Source: a virus. From it: a DNA stretch of 31,455 nt. The stretch is taken from the IMG/VR virus record IMGVR_UViG_3300028595_000045, positions 1 through 31,455 of that record; one strand, written 5' to 3'. This document shows positions 22,885 to 31,239 of this stretch, one piece after another (within the stretch, counting starts at the first letter, position 1; each line of letters begins with the position of its first letter). The position numbers and the translations under genes were made by a program. The notes beneath the pieces were generated by a model. It was given only the letters and a program-made list of their open reading frames with translations, was not told the origin of the DNA and searched no databases.

Positions 22885-23802
22885 CTATGCGTCCGTGCTT
22901 GCGGAGATGTTAGTTCCTACAGAACTTTCACCGTCCAAGTTGACAATTTCGATTGGTAGAAAAAATTCCATGTCAGCGCCGACAAACGCCTCGGTAATAT
23001 TCGCCGCATTGTCTGCCAAACGTCCGTATAGATGGGGGCCAATATGACCTTTTGTCGTTGCAACACACGTTACACAAACATCGGCTGAGTTTCTGTTTCT
23101 CAGATATCCGAGTCTGCTGGCTCTGCCGAAAACTCTAAGCGTGTCACAAGCCGTGGTAACATTCTCAATACAAGCAGTGGCAAAGTCGCCGTCAATGTGC
23201 TTGGGAATGATGATAATATCATTGCCGCCTACAATTGAGATTGCAGTTTGAGCGCCGGTGTTCCCGCCCGATGCCTGATGTACATGGTCGATGATTTGCA
23301 AACGGTTGGCCGCTGCGGTGGTCAGAATAAAATCATCGCAATGGTAACTTGCGTTGTCGTCTCTGCATTCGCAGTCTTTTATAACAACATCAGCCGCCGC
23401 AATATTGATAGGGTTGGTTAAGTTATCAATCCCGTTTACAAACAGAATGTTTTCCAACCAACAGCTTGCGGTAATCGTGATGCTTGCCGTAACCGCAGTG
23501 CTGAATGTGAATGTCGGCCGCGCCGCCCCCTTGCCTAATCCAACAACCTTAACGCCTGCGGTATCAAACGCAATCGCACCCGCAGAAGTTACGCTTTCAG
23601 CATGGTTTGGCATCAAGTAAATAATCGCACCCTCGTCTGCGGCACAGTTATTTATTGCATCGTCTAAGGATGCTTTAGGTTCGTGGGGGTCTGTTCCGTC
23701 ATAAGAAGAACTCCCCCTCACAGAATCAACAAATAGAACTTTCCCCACCATGCCGGGAGCATCCGCGACAAACTGATTGGGGTTTTTATATAATCTTGCC
23801 AT
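22885..23802 (-). CDS. Beta-helix virion protein A (tandem paralogue)
   Basis: A 305-residue protein, more than half identical by eye over its length to the downstream gene and nearly equal in length. N-terminus MARLYKNPNQFV is shared in form with MAHSRNPNQLT. The core has the same strand order, and the tail has the same NITEAFVGAD...FFxPIxIVN motif. The start follows GGAGGCGAA. Lying directly after the capsid gene, it may be a head decoration or fibre. A recent tandem duplication followed by divergence explains the pair. Confidence 0.7.
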   Translation of the reverse strand: MARLYKNPNQFVADAPGMVGKVLFVDSVRGSSSYDGTDPHEPKASLDDAINNCAADEGAIIYLMPNHAESVTSAGAIAFDTAGVKVVGLGKGAARPTFTFSTAVTASITITASCWLENILFVNGIDNLTNPINIAAADVVIKDCECRDDNASYHCDDFILTTAAANRLQIIDHVHQASGGNTGAQTAISIVGGNDIIIIPKHIDGDFATACIENVTTACDTLRVFGRASRLGYLRNRNSADVCVTCVATTKGHIGPHLYGRLADNAANITEAFVGADMEFFLPIEIVNLDGESSVGTNISASTDA

Positions 23803-23819
23803 TTCGCCTCCATATGTTA

Positions 23820-23864
23820 CCCCGTGAACTCCACCCGAACACGGGGGTTTAGTTTTTAACTAAA
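23820..23864 (-). other. Two adjacent hairpins after the capsid gene
   Basis: Read on the minus strand, TTTAGTT/AACTAAA (23848-23854 with 23858-23864, loop 3) overlaps the capsid stop codon, and CCCCGTG/CACGGGG (23840-23846 with 23820-23826, loop 13) follows. No U-run follows, so full termination is unlikely; RNA processing or partial attenuation between capsid and downstream genes is possible. Confidence 0.4.
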
Positions 23865-24761
23865 AGGTGGTACACCATAAATCTGACGGGGATCGTTGCA
23901 TTCATTCGACCATCTACCCTTGATCATAAAAATAACATCACCCGTATCAGGGTCTCCGTGCCGGGAGAGGGTGGGTTTTTTACGATCAAACCAAATGAGT
24001 CCAACATCCTCGTCTTTTTCCCCCTGGAGAAACCACCGGTTATCCGTGATTTCGGGATCAACAACCAACTTCAGGTTGTAATCTTTCAGCGGGTTAATCG
24101 CGTTGTTGTTGGTTTCCGGTTCCTGAGACGATTTCAAAAGCTTCTGAAAAGTGAATTTCCAGTTTCTTCCACACACAATGGTCTTGGCTTTTTGGTCGTA
24201 TCTTTTCCCGCGATGGTCCACGATGCCCTCAAAGTTGTTAATGGCTGCGGTTAAGCTGGCCTCAGTCGGGTCCGCTGCGCTTGCGACGTTTGACCACGTT
24301 GACCCATCCAAACGGGTATGATCGGACACGCATAGTGCTTTTCCATCACCACAAGTATGGTAAGTGGTCGCCGTGGCGTTCATCAGCATCCGTGCCGCCA
24401 GTAAATGACGGGTTGCCGCCGCACTGACCCCAAGGTCTTTCATTGCGCCTTTCATTGCACCGTAAAGGTCGTCGTCAATCGCTTCCTCAGTGATTCTACA
24501 AGCTAATGCCCACGTGCTGTGCGTCCATCTTTTGGTCGGGCCTTGGAACCGTGCGTCATACTGAACCGCTGTTCCTTCCGGTTTCTCTTGAAGATACCCG
24601 AATCCGCTGGAATAGCTTGATTCTTCATACGAGCGTTTAGACGTTCGGGTTGAATAATACTCTTTCCAATATTGCGGATATCTTTTAAAATTCTCTTTAG
24701 CCCACGCGAATAAACCGGGAGCCATAGCGTTATTAAATCTACTTCTTGTTTCAGTAGCCAT
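23856..24761 (-). CDS. Major capsid protein
   Basis: A 301-residue protein, probably HK97-fold. Features: an N-terminal helical arm with FKRYPQYWKEYY and SKRSYEESSY, AVQYDARFQGPTKRWTHSTW, a helix with ACRITEEAIDDDLYGAMK, TIVCGRNWKFTFQKLLKSSQEP, and the C-terminal strands VVDPEITDNRWFLQG and GLIWFDRKKPTLSRHGDPDTG. The DxEITDNRWFL pattern is typical of podovirus/Mu-like capsid C-termini. Position after scaffold and cement-like genes confirms the call. Start ATG behind AAAGGGGGC. Confidence 0.85.
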   Translation of the reverse strand: MATETRSRFNNAMAPGLFAWAKENFKRYPQYWKEYYSTRTSKRSYEESSYSSGFGYLQEKPEGTAVQYDARFQGPTKRWTHSTWALACRITEEAIDDDLYGAMKGAMKDLGVSAAATRHLLAARMLMNATATTYHTCGDGKALCVSDHTRLDGSTWSNVASAADPTEASLTAAINNFEGIVDHRGKRYDQKAKTIVCGRNWKFTFQKLLKSSQEPETNNNAINPLKDYNLKLVVDPEITDNRWFLQGEKDEDVGLIWFDRKKPTLSRHGDPDTGDVIFMIKGRWSNECNDPRQIYGVPPFS

Positions 24762-24774
24762 TTAAGCCCCCTTT

Positions 24775-25335
24775 CTATACCGGTGCGCCTACGGTGCCGA
24801 CTCCGTGTCTGTGGTAGTTTATTCTAACCTTCCACATGCAGTAATCGCCGTAAGCGTTGTTGACGGTTTTAATTTTTTCGATCAGTCGTAATTGCAGTGT
24901 TGCGCCGGTTCCAACAGTATCGGAATCTATCTGAAACCCGCTGATGCCGGTGGTCGTGTCTCCACTCCCTGCTACAACATCGGCCCCCGCACCCGCAGAA
25001 TTTGCGGCCAGGTCGGATGTGTCGCCATCTTCCTGCATTACGAATTCCTGATTTACATCGTCCGCAACCTCTGCGTACCAAGTGCCGGAAGATGAAGCGG
25101 GGAAGTAATTCTTCGGCCCTTCACCGTCTTTCCAGAATCCGACAATCGCGCCAAGAATCATGTTGCCCGCGCCTGCGGTTGCCCTCTCAATCGTTCCCGC
25201 GGCCACGCTGTCAACCGGATCGCCTATAAAAAGATCGGTCGCGTAGTCCGTCGAAATCGGATATCGAGTGCGTTTGATGGACCCGTAAGGGCTGTTTACT
25301 GGTTGAAGCCCTTGCGGAGTGTTGTCATTCGCCAT
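24775..25335 (-). CDS. Head decoration (cement)-like protein
   Basis: A 186-residue protein opening with MANDNTPQGLQPVNSPYGS, an opening common to capsid-associated proteins encoded just before the major capsid in podoviruses. It is beta-rich, with ADVVAGSGDTTTGISGFQID and LRLIEKIKTVNNAYGDY. It begins behind AGGAGG (clear Shine-Dalgarno) and ends 13 bases before the capsid start. Function inferred from sequence character and position. Confidence 0.7.
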   Translation of the reverse strand: MANDNTPQGLQPVNSPYGSIKRTRYPISTDYATDLFIGDPVDSVAAGTIERATAGAGNMILGAIVGFWKDGEGPKNYFPASSSGTWYAEVADDVNQEFVMQEDGDTSDLAANSAGAGADVVAGSGDTTTGISGFQIDSDTVGTGATLQLRLIEKIKTVNNAYGDYCMWKVRINYHRHGVGTVGAPV

Positions 25336-25337
25336 TT

Positions 25338-25898
25338 TTAACCTCCTGTGTCTCCGAAGTGATAATCACTTTCGGATGTTAGATTTTCCGGTTCTGTACC
25401 GGGTGTGACAGGGCCAACCTTGCCCTCTACTCGCTCTATTCGAGCGACCTCCTTGCCGCCTTCATTTCGTACCTTGCCGGGGTTTTGGATTTTGTCATCC
25501 GCTTTCAAATTAAAGTCTTCTATGGTTCTTTTCTGCACCACATCTGAAATCTGCCGGCGCGTGAAACACAGAATTAAATCGGTGCTGTACATAATCGCGC
25601 CGTTCGCTCTAAAGTCCTTCACGGGTATGTGTGAATGATTTGAGCGGGTAACGATTTCAAACAACCCCCCATTAGTGAACAACTCCCGGTCTATATTGTC
25701 TCTTGCAATCCACCGATAAGCGAATTCGGCCTTTTTGTAATGCTTCGGCACTTCCATTTCGATTCTCTGGAAGCGTTCTTCCAGATTCTCAATGATCGGC
25801 CCTTTTTCGCTCGCCGCATCTGCCAGCGATTTAATCCGCATTTCTTCCGGTGTCAGCATTACCAAGTCTTCTTTTTTCGATTCGTTTTTCTTGCTCAT
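25338..25898 (-). CDS. Hypothetical head-module protein
   Basis: A 186-residue hydrophilic protein, Lys/Glu-rich at both ends, with a folded-looking core (KHYKKAEFAYRWIARDNIDR, MYSTDLILCFTRRQISDVV). It lies between scaffold and cement-like genes, with an ATGA overlap on the scaffold stop. Possibly a head-assembly protein; no family recognised. Confidence 0.6.
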   Translation of the reverse strand: MSKKNESKKEDLVMLTPEEMRIKSLADAASEKGPIIENLEERFQRIEMEVPKHYKKAEFAYRWIARDNIDRELFTNGGLFEIVTRSNHSHIPVKDFRANGAIMYSTDLILCFTRRQISDVVQKRTIEDFNLKADDKIQNPGKVRNEGGKEVARIERVEGKVGPVTPGTEPENLTSESDYHFGDTGG

Positions 25899-26755
25899 GA
25901 TGCACCCCCAAGAACTTTTACAGCTTCTAAATATGCCTCATCACTCAACCCGAACATGTTTTGCACATTCCGCTGTTCAGGCGTTAGAACGATACCCGCT
26001 TGACCTCCACCCTTAGACCCGCCATGCATAACGCCCTGTGTGGCTCGTTCCTGCCGTGTCTTTTCAGCCGCAATACCTTCCGCTTTCGCCTGCGCTTTGG
26101 CTTCTTCAATCGGGTCCGGCTTGGACGGGTTAAAGAATTCTTTGGCCTCATCATAAAGCTGTTTTAGTTGGGAGAAATCGCCCCGTTGTGCGGCCATGCC
26201 CACCTGCTGTAATTTCGCAGGAGGTACGTTGTTGTGAACATATTCGTTTAATTTCGGTCCTACCGATTGAAACCCTTCCGGGTCGTGCATCATTAGAACC
26301 TGTTCGGCCGGGTTGACTTGATTCGACTCGTTCGGTTGCTTAAGCTTTTCCTCTACCCTGCGGTTGTGTTCCTCAATCGCGCCGATTTCTTTCATTCTCT
26401 GAACCGCGGCCGCTTTATTCTCAATAAAATCGTCCTCGGTCGGGTAGGGGGGTACTTGTTTAATGTCTAATTTTGTTTGCGTTTGCGCCTGTACCTGTTG
26501 AACCTGATTCAGCCTGTTTTCAATTGCTGCCAATTGCGCCGCGTGTGCTTCCCGTTCTTCCTTGATTTTCTTTTCAAGTTCGGCGGCAATGTCTATCTCT
26601 TTCTCCGGTTCCTTTTCTGGTTCTTTCTCCGGTTCTTTCTCGGATTCTGGCCCTTCCTGCTTTTCGATAGGATCTTCCGAAATTTCTGGAATGTCGTTAA
26701 ATCCACCGACTTCCGGGGTTTCTTCCTCAAAGGCCATTGCTAATAAATCAACCAT
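25895..26755 (-). CDS. Capsid scaffold protein
   Basis: A 286-residue highly charged, helical protein with a Glu/Lys/Pro-rich linker (EKEPEKEPEKEPEKEID), a coiled coil (AELEKKIKEEREAHAAQLAAIE) and a basic, hydrophobic C-terminus (MFGLSDEAYLEAVKVLGG) of the kind that contacts the shell. Size and position between portal and capsid match P22-like scaffolds (303 aa). Start ATG behind AAAGGGGGGG; overlaps the preceding gene by 8 bases. Confidence 0.8.
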   Translation of the reverse strand: MVDLLAMAFEEETPEVGGFNDIPEISEDPIEKQEGPESEKEPEKEPEKEPEKEIDIAAELEKKIKEEREAHAAQLAAIENRLNQVQQVQAQTQTKLDIKQVPPYPTEDDFIENKAAAVQRMKEIGAIEEHNRRVEEKLKQPNESNQVNPAEQVLMMHDPEGFQSVGPKLNEYVHNNVPPAKLQQVGMAAQRGDFSQLKQLYDEAKEFFNPSKPDPIEEAKAQAKAEGIAAEKTRQERATQGVMHGGSKGGGQAGIVLTPEQRNVQNMFGLSDEAYLEAVKVLGGAS

Positions 26756-27068
26756 TGTTCCCCCCCTTTACCATCTGCGCCGCCAACTCTCGCGCCCGCT
26801 GTTCAATCAATGCTTGAGGGTTAAACTGCCCGCCAAGAAAAGCCTTTTCCCGTGTGGCTTCTTCTCTTTTTCTGAGATACGCCATAATCTCCTTGGCTTC
26901 TTCGGGGCTGGCCAATGTCAGCATGTCCGAAATAAGTTCGTTGGCCGCTTCCGCTTTGGCCCTGAACTCAATAAGTTGTTGGGGTTCAATGGCATAATCC
27001 TTGGCAATTAACGCCCTGGTGCCGTACTCCTTTACACGGTCTAAAACTTTTTTAAGACTGATTCGCAT
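26748..27068 (-). CDS. Small helical head protein
   Basis: A 106-residue, helical, Ala/Glu/Arg-rich protein (VLDRVKEYGTRALIAKDYA, FRAKAEAANELISDMLTLA, LAAQMVKGG). The ATG lies inside the last codons of the portal gene behind GGGGAGGAC, so translation is coupled. Likely a head assembly component between portal and scaffold; no family recognised. Confidence 0.6.
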   Translation of the reverse strand: MRISLKKVLDRVKEYGTRALIAKDYAIEPQQLIEFRAKAEAANELISDMLTLASPEEAKEIMAYLRKREEATREKAFLGGQFNPQALIEQRARELAAQMVKGGNNG

Positions 27069-29097
27069 TTGATGTCCTCCCCATCATCATGGTTTCAATC
27101 GCTGGCTGAATCATCTTTCTTTTGGTTGATTCAACCACCTGATCCAATAGTTTCCTGTCTTCTAACGGGCCTCCCTGTTGGCCCTCTACTTGTCTTTCTA
27201 TTTCTTGCCTTTCGATGTTTGATTGTGCTTCGCCTGCGATCTCCTGGCGTCGCTGTTGTGCCATTTTGTTTTGCATGTATTGCTGGATAACTTGCGGCAA
27301 TTCGGGTGCCTGCTGCATGGCCTGGATGACCGTCAGCATGTTGGGTTCAATGTACTCGTCCGGCTTCTTCTTCCCGTATGATTGAAGAACGTCTTGAGTG
27401 AGCTTGTGTAGATTGATAATCGGATTGCCGCCCATTAATTGAGTGAGTTCAACCTTTTCTTTTCTATTGAGCATCTTGTTTGCGGATGCATCGGAGACTT
27501 GAACCCTAAAGTCGTAATTTCCTTGGATTGAAAGGGCGTCTAACGGCTCAAATACCCATTTGTCATCCTCAAAGACCCGTTTTTTGGCATCTAAGGGGAG
27601 GTATTGAGCATACAAAGAATGGATATCTTTTATTAATCCGTTGAATTGATCCCTTAAAGCAGACCCTTGGTATTGGTGCTTGATATTTCCTTCTTGTACG
27701 ATCAGCGCCATACCTGAATAGGTTTCCCCGCCCTTGGCGGCAGTGTTGGATTCTCTGCCTAAAGTATAATCCGACAGGCACAGCATACGCTCGAAAAACG
27801 AAAGGAGAAGTTCTATAAATGTAATAAATTGCTGCTGCGCCTGATCGAATCTCGGAATTGTTACGCTTGCACCTTTTGGGACAGGAATCCCCTTGCCAGG
27901 TATGAGCGTCATGTCTAACGACTCGTAGCCTGGAAAATCGCCTTGATTGTAAAAAAAGAACGGGAGTGTTTTTATTGTGGCAGAATCAACCATTGAATTA
28001 AATAAGTCATCCACACCGGTGGAATAGTGCATTATTTTTGTTGGGATGCCGACACCCATAGATTCATTGGATTCAGGGAAGATTCTAAACCGTCTTACGG
28101 GTTTCCGTCCGTGCCAATAAACCTCTGACATGGGTTGTCTGCGGATCTCTTTAAATCCCGCATCAACCGCAAAGCTAACAATCGTCCATTCGCCATCCCA
28201 TTTCACATAGCACTCTAAGACCTGGACCTCTTGGGAATAGTCAGAATATCTAACTTCTTTCCGTTCCGCATCCTCATCCATGTAATCAGCAGTTTGGCGT
28301 CCGTCCGTGGATGTTATCTGCTCTAAGTTCTTATAGGGTCCGTTCTCGCCGGATAATGATTTTAATTCCCTCAGTGTCGGCCAGATTCGTCTTAAATATG
28401 GTTGTTCTTCAAAGTCGTCTCCCGTGTCAGGGAAGAAACAGTCATTTAAGTTGACCATCTCTAAGTGAACCTTGAATTCAGACTCTCTTTTTTCTTCAAA
28501 GGTATCTTTCTCTCCGGCGGGCATGATGCCAAACTGCTGTAAGAATTGAGGCCCGAACTGTTGTAAATACGGCATGACAGATTCATAGGGGATTTCGGTC
28601 CCGTCTGCCCGCATGAACACCGGCACGGTTCTTCTGATCTTATTGATTTTTACTTCTTCTCTCCAAATGGGGATGACGTCTTTTGTGCCATCCAGCAATA
28701 AATCATGTATAAACGGCTTAATAACAGCCTCAATATCGACGTTGTTATGCAGCGCCCAATGGAGAAAATTCTTAACGCCCTGAGTTTTTTCAACATCTTC
28801 CGGCCCCGTGGGTATAACTTGGATAAACTCATCCTCTGCAATGAGTTGGTTTTTTATTCTCGGTTCTAAGTTGTCAACGGCGATTGCTTCCAAGCCCATT
28901 GTCTTATTCGAACAGCCCTCCCAAGGGAATGTTTTCTTAGGGATATCGCCGTGATACCGTTTTCTTCCGTCGTTGATTTCTTTTAGTTTTCTCTGCCGGT
29001 AAGATGAACTGGAATACTCGTTAAACAGATTGTAGCAATAGCTTTCTATCCCTGTTAGAACTTCTTTCTTCTCGGTCTGTTCGAGTTCGAGTTCCAT
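27052..29097 (-). CDS. Portal protein
   Basis: A 681-residue protein consistent with podovirus portals (P22 gp1 is 725 aa). N-terminus YCYNLFNEYSSSSYRQRKLKEINDGRKRYHGDIPKKTFPWEG, then VEAVIKPFIHDLLLDGTKDVIPIW, the crown-side HYSTGVDDLFNSMVDSATIKTLPFFFYNQGDFPGYESL, and a Gln-rich helical barrel tail (QQYMQNKMAQQRRQEIAGEAQ). Start immediately follows the LamG gene (TAAATG). It forms the ring at the vertex through which DNA is packaged and ejected. Confidence 0.88.
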   Translation of the reverse strand: MELELEQTEKKEVLTGIESYCYNLFNEYSSSSYRQRKLKEINDGRKRYHGDIPKKTFPWEGCSNKTMGLEAIAVDNLEPRIKNQLIAEDEFIQVIPTGPEDVEKTQGVKNFLHWALHNNVDIEAVIKPFIHDLLLDGTKDVIPIWREEVKINKIRRTVPVFMRADGTEIPYESVMPYLQQFGPQFLQQFGIMPAGEKDTFEEKRESEFKVHLEMVNLNDCFFPDTGDDFEEQPYLRRIWPTLRELKSLSGENGPYKNLEQITSTDGRQTADYMDEDAERKEVRYSDYSQEVQVLECYVKWDGEWTIVSFAVDAGFKEIRRQPMSEVYWHGRKPVRRFRIFPESNESMGVGIPTKIMHYSTGVDDLFNSMVDSATIKTLPFFFYNQGDFPGYESLDMTLIPGKGIPVPKGASVTIPRFDQAQQQFITFIELLLSFFERMLCLSDYTLGRESNTAAKGGETYSGMALIVQEGNIKHQYQGSALRDQFNGLIKDIHSLYAQYLPLDAKKRVFEDDKWVFEPLDALSIQGNYDFRVQVSDASANKMLNRKEKVELTQLMGGNPIINLHKLTQDVLQSYGKKKPDEYIEPNMLTVIQAMQQAPELPQVIQQYMQNKMAQQRRQEIAGEAQSNIERQEIERQVEGQQGGPLEDRKLLDQVVESTKRKMIQPAIETMMMGRTSNANQS

Positions 29098-30162
29098 TTA
29101 TCCGAATTGCCACCCAAAAGTTAAATCGGTTGCAGATGTCGTTTGTTCGTTTACGCACTTGACCCTTAACGCTACGTTCCGGCAGTTCTGGAGATATTGG
29201 GTCAAATCGTAGAACGTCCCCCCCGTAGTCGTGCCGGTTAATGTAAGCGTGTTTCCTGTCACTGGATCAATCAACTCTGCCCAACCGGGATAACCCTTGC
29301 CCATCAATGTGTTGTAGTTGTCCAAAACCTCGGCCGCAGATAGAGCCTTGTTGTAAATCCTTACAAAATAGATCGTGCCTGTGAGACAATCCCCCGCTGT
29401 ACGTGCCGCGTCGCCCCCGATACTGAGCCGGTTGCTTGCCCCGGTTGCTGGTAAGATTGTTTTTTCTTTTGACGAAATGTCGGTGGTTGCGTTGCTTGCG
29501 CCGTCAATGTAGGTAACGAGGTTCCCGTCTCGGTCGAATGAACACACAATGTGCTTAATCTCGTCATCTGCAATGTCTGTTGCGCCCTCTTGAGCCACTT
29601 GCCCGTCTGCGTCCTCGATGTGAACGTCAAGATATTCGTTGGCGTCCAATTGAAGTTGCCAGCCCACGCCATCCGCGCCCGTTCTACAAGATATGATAGT
29701 ATCACCCGCACCACCGGAGCCTGATGTTAAATCACACACAACCTCCACTGAGAAATCCCCCGTTGTCGGGAGAATCCCCGCAGGAATGTCTTGAACCAGC
29801 TTGTCAAACGCGTCCCCGGTGCCGTCGAACGCCAAACCGTTTCCCAATCCGGCTGTATCGGCACTCTCTTGGAATGTCGGGTTGCCCTGTTCGGTCATCT
29901 GGACGTTATTGACTTGATCGGTAATAGTATTTCCGTCCGCATCATCCATCCGCATTTCAAACACCACGTTGTTCGCCGCGTATCCTCCAGGGGTAGCGGG
30001 GTAGTTAAACGCATGATTTAATGGGGATATTTCAATATTGATTTCTGTCGCGTCGTTGACTTTCGGGATATGTAATCCGGCGACTTTAGCGCCAGGCGGG
30101 ACAGTGACCGCAGGAGTGACATATCTATCTCCGTTGGTGGTCATTGTTTTTTTAATAATCAT
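29098..30162 (-). CDS. LamG-like domain nested in a virion beta-sandwich protein
   Basis: A 354-residue protein. N-terminal part (VTVPPGAKVAGLHIPKVND, about 15-45) and C-terminal part (NTLTLTGTTTGGTFYDLTQYL ... NVALRVKCVNEQTTSATDL) look like two halves of one small phage beta-sandwich. Between them, residues about 65-280 form a concanavalin A/LamG-type jelly-roll (FEMRMDDADG, GNGLAFDGTGDAF, GDFSVEVVCDL, GVGWQLQLDANEYL, FVRIYNKALSAAEVLDNYN). LamG domains bind sugars or surface proteins. Start behind GGAGGC; placed between terminase genes and portal, an unusual site for an adhesin. Confidence 0.75.
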   Translation of the reverse strand: MIIKKTMTTNGDRYVTPAVTVPPGAKVAGLHIPKVNDATEINIEISPLNHAFNYPATPGGYAANNVVFEMRMDDADGNTITDQVNNVQMTEQGNPTFQESADTAGLGNGLAFDGTGDAFDKLVQDIPAGILPTTGDFSVEVVCDLTSGSGGAGDTIISCRTGADGVGWQLQLDANEYLDVHIEDADGQVAQEGATDIADDEIKHIVCSFDRDGNLVTYIDGASNATTDISSKEKTILPATGASNRLSIGGDAARTAGDCLTGTIYFVRIYNKALSAAEVLDNYNTLMGKGYPGWAELIDPVTGNTLTLTGTTTGGTFYDLTQYLQNCRNVALRVKCVNEQTTSATDLTFGWQFG

Positions 30163-30174
30163 GGAGCCTCCAAA

Positions 30175-30180
30175 ATTATA
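30175..30180 (-). promoter_or_regulatory. Candidate -10 element before the LamG gene
   Basis: On the minus strand TATAAT lies 13-18 bases before the start codon region's Shine-Dalgarno GGAGGC. No good -35 is found 17 bases upstream (TATAGT). The palindrome AACTATAGTT (30181-30190) overlaps the spacer and may be an activator or repressor site. The promoter call is weak. Confidence 0.35.
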
Positions 30181-30234
30181 AACTATAGTTCGTTTACACT
30201 ATAACCTATTGATTTTAGAGACTTACGTGTATTG

Positions 30235-30291
30235 CGGAATATTACGGAATATTACTGCTTTTTTACTGTTTTTTGTATGAATTTTACTGTT
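30235..30291. repeat. Phased operator-like repeats at the 3' end of the HTH gene
   Basis: CGGAATATTA occurs twice in tandem (30235-30254). TTACTG occurs at 30252, 30263 and 30284 and TTACGG at 30242, so offsets are about 10, 11 and 21 bp, near whole helical turns. TTTTACTGTT is exactly repeated at 30261-30270 and 30282-30291. The array overlaps the end of the HTH gene and the upstream region of the LamG gene. Confidence 0.5.
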
Positions 30292-30467
30292 GACAGGTTT
30301 TTAACTATATATTTTCTTTTCCACTCGGCTATGAGTTCCGTGTCCGACTCCCATATACCGCCAAGCCTGGTTGCAGGGAACCCGTGGTTTTTTATCAGCC
30401 TTAACACAATAGGCCATGAGCGCCCGGCTGCTTTTTCTATTTCTTCCCGGCCCCTGAGTGCTGTCAT
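30252..30467 (-). CDS. Helix-turn-helix DNA-binding protein
   Basis: A 71-residue protein with REEIEKAAGRSWPIVLRLIKNHGFPATRLGGIWES (6-40), a classic excisionase/MerR-type HTH in which the GIWES strand forms the wing. The C-terminus is basic (KRKYIVKNL, KTVKKQ). The ATG overlaps the preceding TGA (ATGA). Between terminase and portal it could be a late-operon regulator or a small-terminase-like DNA-recognition protein. The repeated 10-mers directly downstream are possible targets. Confidence 0.75.
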   Translation of the reverse strand: MTALRGREEIEKAAGRSWPIVLRLIKNHGFPATRLGGIWESDTELIAEWKRKYIVKNLSTVKFIQKTVKKQ

Positions 30468-30607
30468 ATGACCTTTTCCATTTTTTTAAGAGCGTCCCGG
30501 TATTGGTCCGTCATTTCGTCAACGAATTGCTTGTAAATGCTTTTATAGTACCAATGCAATGTCCATAAGCCTAGAAGCCATCCAAAGATAATCGCTAATA
30601 AAATCAT
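30464..30607 (-). CDS. 47-aa single-span membrane protein
   Basis: A short gene bounded by ATGA overlaps on both sides. The N-terminus is one membrane helix (MILLAIIFGWLLGLWTLHWY, residues 1-20), followed by a charged helix (KQFVDEMTDQYRDALKKMEKVI). The coupling on both sides supports real coding. Its role is unknown; a holin-like or head-assembly membrane role is possible. Confidence 0.6.
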   Translation of the reverse strand: MILLAIIFGWLLGLWTLHWYYKSIYKQFVDEMTDQYRDALKKMEKVI

Positions 30608-31239
30608 CTGTACCCCTCACCCCTCCCCGTATTTACCCGCTGCTTCTTCGGCTTCACCCAGGGAGACAAAATATAACTTGTTACTATATGCATGAACGCC
30701 GCCGCCGCATAAAACTTGCGCTCAACCCCCGACTTTAGGTCTTCCGCTTCTATCTCGTCCAGTTGCCTAAACAATACCGTTCGGTCTGGTATTTCTAACG
30801 CTTCAACCTCTAAAAGCGTGTGAACCCTCTGCATGGCCTCTTCGAAGCCGGACCATTCGCTTGCATCATGCACCTGTACTTTCGTGTTTCTCATTCTTCT
30901 TAGATACTGAGAGAGTTCATTCGCTGCCATCATTTCATCGGTCGTGTGCAGATTGGCGTACCAGTTCCGACACTTCCATTCTTCCGCGTCTCTGATTAGC
31001 TTCTGACACATTTTCTGCAAATCCTGCTCCTTTACCTCCACCATCATCGCAAGCGGTTTGTAAGTATGTGTTACGGATATGTCCTCTAATCCGAATATGC
31101 AGTAATAGCCGGGATTGTCTACTGTCGGCCATACAATCGCCCCGCGTCGGTCCATGAATATTCTCTGAATTGGCGCTCTATTCTTCCGGGGGATCTCAAC
31201 GACAAGGTTGTATCTGTCTAAAAACTTACTTGTTTTCAT
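30604..31239 (-). CDS. Hypothetical protein between terL and portal
   Basis: A 211-residue protein starting at the ATG overlapping the terL stop (ATGA). The N-terminal 60 residues are beta-rich (YNLVVEIPRKNRAPIQRIFMDRRG, YYCIFGLEDISVTHTY); the rest is helical, including KEQDLQKMCQKLIRDAEEWK and a C-terminal FYAAAAFMHIVTSYILSPW. No family recognised; the coupling to terL suggests a packaging or assembly role. Confidence 0.6.
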   Translation of the reverse strand: MKTSKFLDRYNLVVEIPRKNRAPIQRIFMDRRGAIVWPTVDNPGYYCIFGLEDISVTHTYKPLAMMVEVKEQDLQKMCQKLIRDAEEWKCRNWYANLHTTDEMMAANELSQYLRRMRNTKVQVHDASEWSGFEEAMQRVHTLLEVEALEIPDRTVLFRQLDEIEAEDLKSGVERKFYAAAAFMHIVTSYILSPWVKPKKQRVNTGRGEGYR

